From JBBRLA01 sp038231615 (GTDB taxonomy: Bacteria > Myxococcota_A > Polyangia > Palsa-1104 > JAEUJZ01): a DNA stretch of 11,711 bases. Position numbers and translations under genes: made by a program. Shown here piece after piece: positions 1 through 7,613 of the stretch (position 1 is its first letter; each line of letters starts with the position of its first letter). The notes beneath the pieces were generated by a model that did no database searches, had not been told where the DNA came from, and worked only from the letters and a program-made list of their open reading frames with translations. Location of the stretch: assembly GCA_038231615.1 (NCBI GenBank), contig JBBRLA010000228.1, positions 1-11,711 of the forward strand, given 5' to 3'.

Positions 1-2
1 CC

Positions 3-95
3 GATGGCAGCATCCAGATCATGGGCCTGGAGGTGTTCCTTGCTGAGCTGCCCACGATCGCAGCCGTGCCCGCGTCGTCATCCCCGCCAGCTTGA
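3..95 (+). CDS. C-terminal tail of an unidentified protein (5' end outside window)
   Basis: An open frame enters from the left edge and ends at a TGA at 93-95, giving 30 residues. The readable part begins DGSIQIMGLEVFLAELP and ends in a Ser/Pro-rich tail. I support it as coding because the third codon positions are mostly G or C and the composition is protein-like. The other two forward frames give a stop (frame 2) or an Arg/Cys-rich reading (frame 1). I do not recognise the family. The gene would lie upstream in the same direction as the DUF1703 gene, 144 bases before that gene's chosen start. Because so little is visible, a chance open frame is still possible. Confidence 0.4.
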   Translation, partial: DGSIQIMGLEVFLAELPTIAAVPASSSPPA

Positions 96-133
96 AGCGC
101 CAGAGGTTAGGACGAATAACCCACCTCTCGACC

Positions 134-155
134 CTCGGCCGGTGAGCCGGCCGAG
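134..155. other. Perfect inverted repeat, 9-bp stem and 4-base loop
   Basis: CTCGGCCGG and its exact reverse complement CCGGCCGAG flank the loop TGAG. It lies 38 bases after the stop of the upstream partial gene. No T-run follows, so it is not a classical intrinsic terminator. It could be a 3' stem-loop of the upstream transcript or a protein-binding palindrome in front of the DUF1703 gene. The palindrome itself is seen directly; its role is unknown. Confidence 0.5.
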
Positions 156-193
156 ACGGAAATGAACAAGACGGCGAGAGCGGCGGCCCGAGA

Positions 194-209
194 CGGTAGG
201 GCCGTTGCT
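194..209 (+). promoter_or_regulatory. Weak candidate sigma-54 promoter (-24/-12) before the DUF1703 gene
   Basis: The sequence CGGTAGGGCCGTTGCT has GG and GC separated by exactly 10 bases and an intact TTGCT half, against the consensus TGGCACGNNNNTTGCW. Nine of the 12 fixed positions match; the deviations are in the -24 half. A transcript would start near 220, about 20 bases before the ATG at 240. A match of this quality is expected by chance fairly often in a window this long, so it is only a candidate. Confidence 0.2.
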
Positions 210-239
210 TCGGCTGGTCCCCCGTGGCATGGTCAGGCC

Positions 240-1916
240 ATGGCCTTGCGCATCCCCATGGGGATCTCCAGCTTCAGCCGTCTGCGAGAGGACGGGCTGA
301 CTTATGTCGACAAGTCCTTGCTGATTCAGCAAATCATCCAGGACAGCTCCGCGGTGCTGCTTTTGCCCCGCCCGCGCCGCTTCGGCAAGACGCTGAACCT
401 GTCGATGCTGCGCTGCTTCTTCGAGAAATCCACCCAGCCGCTGTGGCCCCTGTTCGCCGGCCTGGCGATCGAGAAGACGGAACCGAGCTGCCGCGCCCAT
501 TTCCAGCACTACCCGACGATCGCGCTGACCTTCAAGGACATCAAGAAGGACACCTGGGAGGGGTGCCTCTCGGCCATGGCCATGCTGCTGGCCGATCTGT
601 ACGAGGAGCACCGCTATCTGCTGCCGGGCCTGAGCGAAGACGAGGCCGCATCGTTCAAAGCCGTCTTGAGCCAACAGGCGAGCCAGTCCAAATATGAAGG
701 GACGATCAAGACCCTGTCGCGGCACCTGCACCGCCACCACGGCGAGCGGGTGGTCATCCTTTTGGACGAGTACGACACGCCGCTGCACCACGCCTACCTC
801 AAGGGATATTATGAAGAGGCGGTCTCGTTTTTCCGCAACCTCCTTTCGGGGGGGCTCAAGGACAACGACCACCTGTATAAAGGCGTGCTCACGGGGATTT
901 TGCGGGTGGCCAAGGACAGCATCTTCACGGGGCTGAACAATCTGGATGTGCAGACCTTGCTCGCGCCGCGCTACGCGCCCTACTTCGGCTTCACCGAACC
1001 CGAGGTCGAGGATCTGCTGCGGCAGGCGGACCGTCTGGACCGGCAGCCGCTGGTGCAGCGCTGGTACAACGGGTATCTGTTCGGCGGCCAGGTCATCTAC
1101 AACCCCTGGTCGGTGCTGGAGTACCTGAAGCGCGACGAGGAGGAGCCGGCGCCCTACTGGGGTGACACCAGCGGCAACGAATTGGTCAGGGAGCTGCTCA
1201 TCACACAAGGGCTGGGGCTGGGGCCGGAGATGGAGGCGCTGATGCGCGGGGAGACCATCGAGCGGCCGATCAACGAGCATGTGGTCTTGCGCGACCTGCG
1301 GGACAACCCCGATTCGATCTGGAGCTTCCTGCTCTTCACCGGCTACCTGAAGGCGGTGAAGCAGCGGCGCGAAGAAGGCGCGCTGTATGTGACCCTGGCG
1401 CTGCCCAACGACGAGGTCCGCTCCATTTATCAGGGCCTGTTCCTGGCGTGGATCCGCCAGTCTCTGGGCGGCGACCGGCGCCGCGAGGAGTTCTTGCGGG
1501 CGCTCTTGCAAGGGGACGCGGCGGCGTGCCAGGTCCACGTGCAGCACTGGCTGCTGAGCAGCGCCTCGTTCTGGGACACCGCGGCGGTGCAGCCGCCGGA
1601 GCGCTTTTATCACGGGTTCGTGCTGGGGCTCTTGGTGGGCCTGGGCTCGCGCTACGAGGTGCTGTCCAATCGGGAGTCGGGACACGGGCGCTGTTGTGAT
1701 GTGGCGGTGGTGCCGCGGCAGCCGGGGCAGCCAGGGGTGGTGCTGGAACTGAAGGTGGTGGGCGAAGGGGAGACCACCGAGCAGGCGCTTTTGGGGGCGC
1801 TGGCCCAGATCGAAGCGCGGGACTATGTGCAGCTCTTGCGCGACCGCGGTGCAACGCCGATCCACAAGCTGGCCCTGGTCTTCGCCAACAAGCAGGTCTT
1901 CGCCCGACGAGGCTGA
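240..1916 (+). CDS. AAA-ATPase-like protein with C-terminal PD-(D/E)XK nuclease-like domain (DUF1703 family)
   Basis: The 558-residue protein has the two-part build of the DUF1703 / AAA-ATPase_like family. The N-terminal part opens with MALRIPMGISSFSRLREDG and the family's YVDKS motif (22-26). It then has a P-loop-like PRRFGKT (K50, T51) and a Walker-B-like LLDEYD (D176, E177, D179). The C-terminal part carries a PD-(D/E)XK-type core: D487 in CCDVAVV and E503-x-K505 in LELKV. Such proteins are widespread, often multicopy and poorly understood; nucleic-acid cleavage is inferred from the fold, not shown. I chose ATG 240 because the family motifs begin there. The longer frame from ATG 162 adds 26 Ala/Arg-rich residues overlapping a likely control region. 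It is encoded upstream of the kinase gene in the same direction with a 180-base gap, so it is probably a separate unit. No truncation or frameshift is seen. Confidence 0.93.
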   Translation: MALRIPMGISSFSRLREDGLTYVDKSLLIQQIIQDSSAVLLLPRPRRFGKTLNLSMLRCFFEKSTQPLWPLFAGLAIEKTEPSCRAHFQHYPTIALTFKDIKKDTWEGCLSAMAMLLADLYEEHRYLLPGLSEDEAASFKAVLSQQASQSKYEGTIKTLSRHLHRHHGERVVILLDEYDTPLHHAYLKGYYEEAVSFFRNLLSGGLKDNDHLYKGVLTGILRVAKDSIFTGLNNLDVQTLLAPRYAPYFGFTEPEVEDLLRQADRLDRQPLVQRWYNGYLFGGQVIYNPWSVLEYLKRDEEEPAPYWGDTSGNELVRELLITQGLGLGPEMEALMRGETIERPINEHVVLRDLRDNPDSIWSFLLFTGYLKAVKQRREEGALYVTLALPNDEVRSIYQGLFLAWIRQSLGGDRRREEFLRALLQGDAAACQVHVQHWLLSSASFWDTAAVQPPERFYHGFVLGLLVGLGSRYEVLSNRESGHGRCCDVAVVPRQPGQPGVVLELKVVGEGETTEQALLGALAQIEARDYVQLLRDRGATPIHKLALVFANKQVFARRG

Positions 1917-2096
1917 AGCTCCATGGTCTTACGCCGCAGTTCGGCCAGATCCCCGGTCACTTCTTCCAGCCCGGGCATGTTCTTGTGCTCTTCCTTTGCC
2001 GGATGAATGCCAGGGCAAATCTCGAAATGTGCGCAGAACCGGGGTACACTTGGTACCTTGGGACCTACCGCTTCGCCGGGTCAGGTCCCCACGTAC

Positions 2097-5000
2097 ATGG
2101 AAGGTCCCACCAACTACAGGGTGCTCTGCACGCTCGGCAGCGGGCCACTGGGAACGGTCTCGCTGGCAGAGGACCTGCGCACCGGGCAGAAGGTGGCCCT
2201 GAAGCTCCTGTCCGACGAGGCGCGGCGCCCGGAGGTGGCGGCGGCGCTGTGCGCGGGGGAGCGAGCGGCGGCGGCGCTGGTACACCCGGGCATCCCGCAC
2301 TTCGAGGAGGAACTGCCCGAAAGCGCGGGCCTGTCGCGGGAGTACGCGGTGGGCCCCACACTGCGGGAGTGGCTGGCGCTGCCCGCCGAGATGCGGGAGC
2401 GGATCGACCCGGCCGGGTTCGGGGCGCAGGTGGCGATGGCGCTCTCTACTGCTCATCGGGAGGGCCTGGTCCACGGGGACCTGCACCCGGGGAACGTCCT
2501 TCTGGCAGGGCGACCGGAGGAGGCCTGGCGGGCCCGGGTGGTGGACTTCGGGGCGGCGGCGGCCCATGCGGCGCTGTCGCGGGCCGTGGCAGCCGGGGCC
2601 AATCGGGCGACGCCTCCCGGGGCGGCGGAGCAAGCCGAGTTCGTGGCGCCGGAGCTTCACGGCGGGGCGGCGGCCGACGAACCGGCCGATGTCTACGCGC
2701 TGGGCGTGATCCTGCACAAGCTGCTGCTCGCCTCGGGGGGCGCGATGTCCACGGCGCCGACGCTGCCTTCCGTGGGGCAGGACGGGGGGGAGCGGGGGCC
2801 GCTGCCGGCGCGGGACCTGCCGCATCTTTTGGCGACGATGCGCGCCCGGGACCCGGCGGAGCGGCCGGACATGGCGCGGGCGGCAAACGAGCTGTCGCGT
2901 CTGGGGCAAACCTCCGAGGGTCCCGAAAAAGGGCTGGAGTTCCCGCCCGATCTGCCGGTGCAGCCCGGGCAGTGCATCGGCAACTATCGGCTGATTCGCC
3001 CCATCGGCGCCGGCGGAATGGGGGTAGTGTTCGAGGCGCGGCACACGAGCCTGAGCCGCACGGCGGCGATCAAAGTATTGCGGCCGGAGTTCTGCCTGGA
3101 CCGGGAGATGGTGAAGCGTTTCTTCACCGAGGCCGAGGCGGTCAACATCGTGCGCCACCCGGGGATCGTGGACATCTTCGAGTTCGGGGAGTTCGGGCAG
3201 CTCCCGCACAAGACGGTGTTCATCGTGATGGAGCATCTTCAAGGGGAGTCGCTGCACCACCGGCTGCAGCGGGCCGGGGGGCGGCTGGGGATCGGGGCGC
3301 TGCGGCTGATGCGGCAGGTGGCCTCGGCGCTGGCAGCGGCCCACGAGCACGACATCGTACACCGCGACCTGAAGCCCGAGAACGTGATGATCATCGCCGA
3401 CCCGGACGTGCAGGGGGGCGAGCGGGCCAAGCTCCTGGACTTCGGCATCGCCAAGATGGCGGATCACTACCGGGTCACCGGGCGGGTCGCCGGGGCGGCC
3501 ATGCACAAGACGCAGTCCGGGCGGGCGATGGGCACGCCGCTTTACATGTCGCCGGAGCAGTGCCGGGACTCGGGGACGGTGGACGACCGGGCGGATGTGT
3601 ACTCGCTGGGGGTGATGATCTACGAGGTGCTGCTGGGGCAGACGCCCTTCCGGGCCGAGGGCTTCGCCGAGCTGGCGTCGATGCACTTCTTCACCCCCCC
3701 GCGTCCGCTGCGCGAGGTGGACCCGGAGGTCCCCGAGACGCTGGCGGAGCTGGTGGAAAACATGCTGGCCAAGGCGCCCGCGGATCGCCCCAGGATGGCG
3801 GAGGTGGCGGCAGCGCTGGAGCGCATCCTGGCCGCGCCGTTCGCACCGACCCTCGACGGGCCTACGGCGGCTCCAGCACCAGCGTCGACGACCCCTTCGG
3901 GTCAGGCAGCGGATCTGGCGCAATTCTTAGCGCCCTCCCCGGCCCCGGCGGCAGCCCAATCTCAGGGGGCTTGGCGGGCCCGGCGGCTGGTGCTGCCCCT
4001 TTCGCTGGCCGCGGCGGCGCTTTTGTTGATCGGGGGGCTGGCCGGGTACCGCCACGGCAGGCGGGAACATCCGGCGGTCGTTCCACGGCCCGCAGGGAAG
4101 GAACCGGTGCCGAAGTCACCCGAGACGAGCCGCAAAACCCCGCAGGAGAAGCCCGGCCCCGATCTGCTGCACCTGCGCCATCAGGGACTGCTGGTGCTGG
4201 AAGAGGGGCTGCACGACGGCGATCCCGGGTTGCGGCGACGGGCGGTGACAATCCTGGGACAGAGCCGGGACGCACGCCACGCGGCGCTTCTGGAACCTCT
4301 TCTGCTGGATGGCGAGGCCGCGGTGCGAACGCAGGTGGCGGCGGCCCTTGCGCAACTCTCGGCGCGGGGCTCGGCGGCGGCGATCCTGGCGGCGATCACG
4401 CCCCCCGCGCGGGCCGGCGGGGCCCGGGTGGAAGTCGAGGCGGCGGGGGCCCTTTTGCAACTCGGCGACCCGGCGGGGCTTTTGCGACTGAAAAAGGCCC
4501 TGTGGGGCCGTGACCAGGAGGCCGGACGCCGGGCGATCGAGCTTTTGGCCGAGCATGGCGACCCGAAGGCGCGGCGCGCCCTTTCCGTCCTGGCGCGCAA
4601 GCACCCACAGCTCACGGAGGAACGGATCGCGACGCTGGGGCGCCTGGCCCGGGGGGGAGACGGCGGTGCCCGGCAGATGCTGCTGGCGGCGCTGCCCACG
4701 GAAGGGGCCCCCGACGAGGTGCAGCTCCGCGTGGCCGAAGAGCTGGCCCGGGGCGAGGAGCCTCATGCCGAAGAAAGCCGCGGCCAGAAAAGCGGCCGGT
4801 CGCTCTTGGAGGCAACGGCGAAGGAGCCGGGGGCGCTGAAGCTCCTGGCGGCGCGGATGCTGGCGGGCCTGGACGACCCGAGCTACTATGCGCTCTTTCT
4901 GTCCCGCTTCGGCGACCCGAAAAGTCCGCTGCCCGAGCGCATCCTCTCGGCGGAGGGCCTGGGGGCCTGCGGGCGCGCGCAGGGGGCCGAGCTGCTGGGC

Positions 5001-6509
5001 AAGGCCCTGCCCAAGGAGGCGGGCCCGCTGCGGCTGCGCATGGCCGCCGCCGGGGCCCTCTTGCAGATCGCCGCCAGCGACCCGGCGCTGCTGGCCCAGG
5101 AGAACCTGTACCTGGCGGAGGGCGGCATCGACGACGAACGCTGGCAGGCCCGGCAGGCGGCGGTGGCCGCCCTGGGCGACGCGGAGCCGCGGCTGGCGGT
5201 GCCGCTTCTGGGACAGGCGATTCGCGACCGGCAGCCGGAGGTGCGGCAAAGCGCCGCGCGGGCCCTGGGGCGCACCCGGGTGCGCGCCGCGGTGCCGGTG
5301 CTGGGGGTAGCGCTGGACGACACCGTGCGGGTGGTGCGGACCGAGGCCATGCACTCCATCGGGCAGGTCGGCAAGCACCTGCGACAACACGGCGAGCGGG
5401 TGGACGACCTGGTCGGCACGGTGGCCGGGCGCATCGACCGCGGCGACGAGGGCGAACGCCTGGCGGGGGTCTCGGCCCTGCTCGACCTGGGCGACACCAG
5501 CCGGCGGGCGGAGCTGCAAAAGTGGCTGCGCTCGCGCGACCCGAACGTGCGGCGGGAGGCGGTGGAGGCCCTCTCCTCCTTGGGCGAGGGGCCGGCGGCG
5601 GAGGCCGATCGGGAGGTGCTGACCCAGGCGCTGCGCGACCCGGTCTTCGCGGTGCGCTTCACCGCGGCGGCGAAGCTTTCGGCCCTGGGGAACGACGAGG
5701 CGGCCAGGGCGGCGACGCCGGTGCTGCGGGAGGCGCTGAAGTCAAAGGGACCCAGCGCGCTCATCGCCCAGGGGCTGCTGCGGCGCCTGGGGGATGGGGC
5801 GCCGGGACAGTCGCGCTTCACCGATGGCGAGTTGTCCGCGCGGTTGCAGGCGATCGCGGCGGCCCCCTCGCTTTCCGCGGACGAAGCCACCGAACTGTTG
5901 GCGCAAGGGGCCCGCGACCCGGCGGTGGAGGTGCGCAGGCGGGCGGCGGAAATGGCGGGTGCCCTGCCCGGCCTGGTAGATGCGGCGACGCTGCGCACGA
6001 CGCTGAAGGGGATGCTGGGGGACCCCGATCCTCAAGTGCGCACGCGCGCCGGGGCGGTGCTGACGCGGCTTTCCGAGAAGGCGACGGCGGGGCCGGACGC
6101 CGACGAGGGGCTGGTCGGGGCGCAGGGGGCCTATGCCCGGGGGGACTATCCGCGGGCCATCGCACTCGGACGCCCCGTGCAAACCCAGCACGGGTTCTCG
6201 GTGGTGGGAGCGGCGGCGTGCCGGCTGCACGATGGGGCGCTCGCCCTTTTGGCTTATGGGCACCTGGAGGACCTGACCCTGCGGCGCTCGATGCTCTCGA
6301 TCTGCCAGCACGCCGGGGTATCGCTGCGCGCTGGCGAGGCCGTGGAGGCGGGGCCGCCGGGGCAAAACGAAAGTGCCGTGCCGACACCGCCCAAGGACAG
6401 GACGGGAAAACACGGAGGGCCGCCTGCACCAGAGGAACGGAACATCACCAACGACCGGATCAAGCTGCCGCAAAAGGCCCTGCATGGCACCGTCGAAATC
6501 GACAAGTAG
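2097..6509 (+). CDS. Transmembrane Ser/Thr protein kinase with two tandem kinase domains and HEAT repeats
   Basis: A 1470-residue protein. Kinase domain 1 (about 5-265) has a glycine loop GSGPLGTV (14-21), VALK (K36), HGDLHPGN (126-133, D128 and N133), DFG (150-152) and APE (184-186). It keeps the key residues but has HGD in place of HRD. Kinase domain 2 (about 297-575) is canonical: GAGGMG (304-309), K326, HRDLKPEN (422-429), DFG (448-450) and SPE (485-487). Its activation segment is rather long, with T461, T472, S474 and T480. An Ala/Pro-rich linker leads to one hydrophobic helix (about 631-650). A charged Pro/Lys linker follows, then many HEAT/PBS-lyase-like repeats (about 690-1330) and a TPR-like end (about 1335-1420). 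The expected topology is kinases inside, HEAT region outside. I chose ATG 2097 because kinase homology begins at once; an in-frame ATG at 2007 adds 30 unlikely residues. The 3' end overlaps the TPR gene by 26 bases. Confidence 0.95.
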   Translation: MEGPTNYRVLCTLGSGPLGTVSLAEDLRTGQKVALKLLSDEARRPEVAAALCAGERAAAALVHPGIPHFEEELPESAGLSREYAVGPTLREWLALPAEMRERIDPAGFGAQVAMALSTAHREGLVHGDLHPGNVLLAGRPEEAWRARVVDFGAAAAHAALSRAVAAGANRATPPGAAEQAEFVAPELHGGAAADEPADVYALGVILHKLLLASGGAMSTAPTLPSVGQDGGERGPLPARDLPHLLATMRARDPAERPDMARAANELSRLGQTSEGPEKGLEFPPDLPVQPGQCIGNYRLIRPIGAGGMGVVFEARHTSLSRTAAIKVLRPEFCLDREMVKRFFTEAEAVNIVRHPGIVDIFEFGEFGQLPHKTVFIVMEHLQGESLHHRLQRAGGRLGIGALRLMRQVASALAAAHEHDIVHRDLKPENVMIIADPDVQGGERAKLLDFGIAKMADHYRVTGRVAGAAMHKTQSGRAMGTPLYMSPEQCRDSGTVDDRADVYSLGVMIYEVLLGQTPFRAEGFAELASMHFFTPPRPLREVDPEVPETLAELVENMLAKAPADRPRMAEVAAALERILAAPFAPTLDGPTAAPAPASTTPSGQAADLAQFLAPSPAPAAAQSQGAWRARRLVLPLSLAAAALLLIGGLAGYRHGRREHPAVVPRPAGKEPVPKSPETSRKTPQEKPGPDLLHLRHQGLLVLEEGLHDGDPGLRRRAVTILGQSRDARHAALLEPLLLDGEAAVRTQVAAALAQLSARGSAAAILAAITPPARAGGARVEVEAAGALLQLGDPAGLLRLKKALWGRDQEAGRRAIELLAEHGDPKARRALSVLARKHPQLTEERIATLGRLARGGDGGARQMLLAALPTEGAPDEVQLRVAEELARGEEPHAEESRGQKSGRSLLEATAKEPGALKLLAARMLAGLDDPSYYALFLSRFGDPKSPLPERILSAEGLGACGRAQGAELLGKALPKEAGPLRLRMAAAGALLQIAASDPALLAQENLYLAEGGIDDERWQARQAAVAALGDAEPRLAVPLLGQAIRDRQPEVRQSAARALGRTRVRAAVPVLGVALDDTVRVVRTEAMHSIGQVGKHLRQHGERVDDLVGTVAGRIDRGDEGERLAGVSALLDLGDTSRRAELQKWLRSRDPNVRREAVEALSSLGEGPAAEADREVLTQALRDPVFAVRFTAAAKLSALGNDEAARAATPVLREALKSKGPSALIAQGLLRRLGDGAPGQSRFTDGELSARLQAIAAAPSLSADEATELLAQGARDPAVEVRRRAAEMAGALPGLVDAATLRTTLKGMLGDPDPQVRTRAGAVLTRLSEKATAGPDADEGLVGAQGAYARGDYPRAIALGRPVQTQHGFSVVGAAACRLHDGALALLAYGHLEDLTLRRSMLSICQHAGVSLRAGEAVEAGPPGQNESAVPTPPKDRTGKHGGPPAPEERNITNDRIKLPQKALHGTVEIDK
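6474..6477 (+). promoter_or_regulatory. Ribosome binding site for the TPR gene
   Basis: AAGG lies 6 bases before the ATG at 6484, inside the last codons of the kinase gene. It supports the short start of the TPR gene over the longer open frame from 6373, and suggests coupled translation with the kinase. Confidence 0.6.
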
Positions 6510-7584
6510 CGCACTGACCGTGGCGCTTTTCTGCCTGTGCGCAATCGGGCTTGCCGGGCCTGCCGTGGCGGGCCCGCGGCGCAGCAGCCGGCTGATCAAG
6601 CAAGGCATCGCTCTGCACAACAGTGCCAGCTATGAGCAGGCGATCCGCCTGTACCAGGATGCGTACCAGGACGATCCGCGCCTGACCAAAGCCCTCTTGC
6701 TGATCGGAGCCTCGTACCTGAACCTGGGGCGCGCCGAGGAGGTGCTGGAGTTCTATGAACGCTACGAACAGAAAGAGCGGCGCCTGCGCCCGGCGGACCA
6801 GGAGCGCCTGCGCGGCTACTATGACGAGGCGGCGATCAAGCTGCAACTGGATTATGACGCCGATCCGCGCCGGGTCGAACTCTTGCTCTTCGCCGGACGG
6901 GCCCACCACGACCTGGGGCGGCTGGAAGAGGCGCTGATCCGCTACGAGCGCTTCGCCCGGGAAGCCCCGCCGGGGGACCGGCATCGAGAGCGGCTGCGCG
7001 GCTACTATGAGCAGGCGCTGGGCGACCTGCGACACAAGTTCGCGGAGAGCCGGCGGCCGGAACTCTTGCTGCTGCTGGGCAGGGTGTGCACCGACCTGGG
7101 TCGAGAAGAAGAGGCCGCGAACTACGCGGAACACTACCGGCAGTTGCGCCCGCCGACGGCCTCCCATGCGGCCCCGGTGGCCTTCGGGCCCCCTGCCCCG
7201 CCCCGCCCTGCCCTGCCGACACGACTGCATGAATTTGCGCCGTCCCTGCAATCGCCGCCCCCGCAGGTGCGACCGCCGCGCTCGCGGCCGGTCTGGCGCG
7301 TGGCCACCGGGGCGGCGTTCTCGGCCGTCGGGCTGGGGGTGGCCGGGCTCGGCATCTCGGCGCTGGCGGTGGACGGCTCCTGCATCCAGCCGCCGGGGCA
7401 GACCTGCCAGCTCGACTACGCCACGCAAGGCATCGGGGCGGGCCTTCTGGTGGGCGGCCTGCTGGTCACCATCGGGGGAGCGGCGCTCATCGCCATCCCA
7501 GGGCCCTGGCCGGCGAAGTCCCCCAGGCTGGGTCTGGGAATCGGGCCGACCGGCGCGGGTCTGTCGCTGGCAGGCGTCTTTTGA
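6484..7584 (+). CDS. Exported TPR-repeat protein with a C-terminal membrane hairpin
   Basis: A 366-residue protein. The chosen start yields a clear signal peptide: polar MAPSKSTSS, a hydrophobic stretch 10-28, and a likely cut after AVA (27-29). The longer frame from 6373 would bury it behind 37 Arg-rich residues. Residues about 33-225 are TPR-like repeats with recurring Gly/Leu/Tyr/Ala helix-pair signatures, for example GASYLNLGRAEEVLEFYERY, AGRAHHDLGRLEEALIRYER and LGRVCTDLGREEEAANY. A Pro-rich linker (about 226-268) precedes two hydrophobic helices (about 272-296 and 316-338) separated by a loop with two cysteines (C300, C308). This layout is common in myxobacterial envelope proteins of unknown role. 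The start overlaps the upstream kinase gene by 26 bases, so the two are probably co-expressed. It may scaffold or present a ligand to the kinase's outer region; that is inference. Confidence 0.87.
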   Translation: MAPSKSTSSALTVALFCLCAIGLAGPAVAGPRRSSRLIKQGIALHNSASYEQAIRLYQDAYQDDPRLTKALLLIGASYLNLGRAEEVLEFYERYEQKERRLRPADQERLRGYYDEAAIKLQLDYDADPRRVELLLFAGRAHHDLGRLEEALIRYERFAREAPPGDRHRERLRGYYEQALGDLRHKFAESRRPELLLLLGRVCTDLGREEEAANYAEHYRQLRPPTASHAAPVAFGPPAPPRPALPTRLHEFAPSLQSPPPQVRPPRSRPVWRVATGAAFSAVGLGVAGLGISALAVDGSCIQPPGQTCQLDYATQGIGAGLLVGGLLVTIGGAALIAIPGPWPAKSPRLGLGIGPTGAGLSLAGVF

Positions 7585-7613
7585 GGGTGATCCCCAGGGG
7601 CCGCGGCGCCGCA

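Noticed and set aside
78..1865. 595-residue minus-strand open frame opposite the DUF1703 gene
   Set aside because: Shadow frame; the plus strand holds intact family motifs and the minus reading shows none.
1985..2000. Sigma-54 promoter before the kinase gene (TTGC at 1996-1999)
   Set aside because: The position of the required GG at -24 reads TG, so the invariant pair is missing.
2043..2057. GGTAC-N5-GTACC inverted repeat upstream of the kinase
   Set aside because: Arms of only 5 bases with no second copy; too weak to call an operator.
2007..2096. Upstream ATG 2007 as the start of the kinase
   Set aside because: The extra 30 residues are not kinase-like; ATG 2097 sits immediately before the first kinase strand and has an AGG about 11 bases upstream.
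1929..3923. 664-residue minus-strand open frame opposite the kinase domains
   Set aside because: Arg/His/Pro-rich shadow of the kinase gene with no recognisable motif.
1985..4513. 842-residue Gly/Ala-rich plus-strand frame resembling a PGRS-type protein
   Set aside because: Out-of-frame reading of the kinase gene; the glycine richness comes from GC-rich codons read in the wrong frame.
7585..7613. Intrinsic terminator between the convergent TPR and activator genes
   Set aside because: CCCCAGGGG and other short GC palindromes are present, but there is no stable stem with a T-run on either strand.
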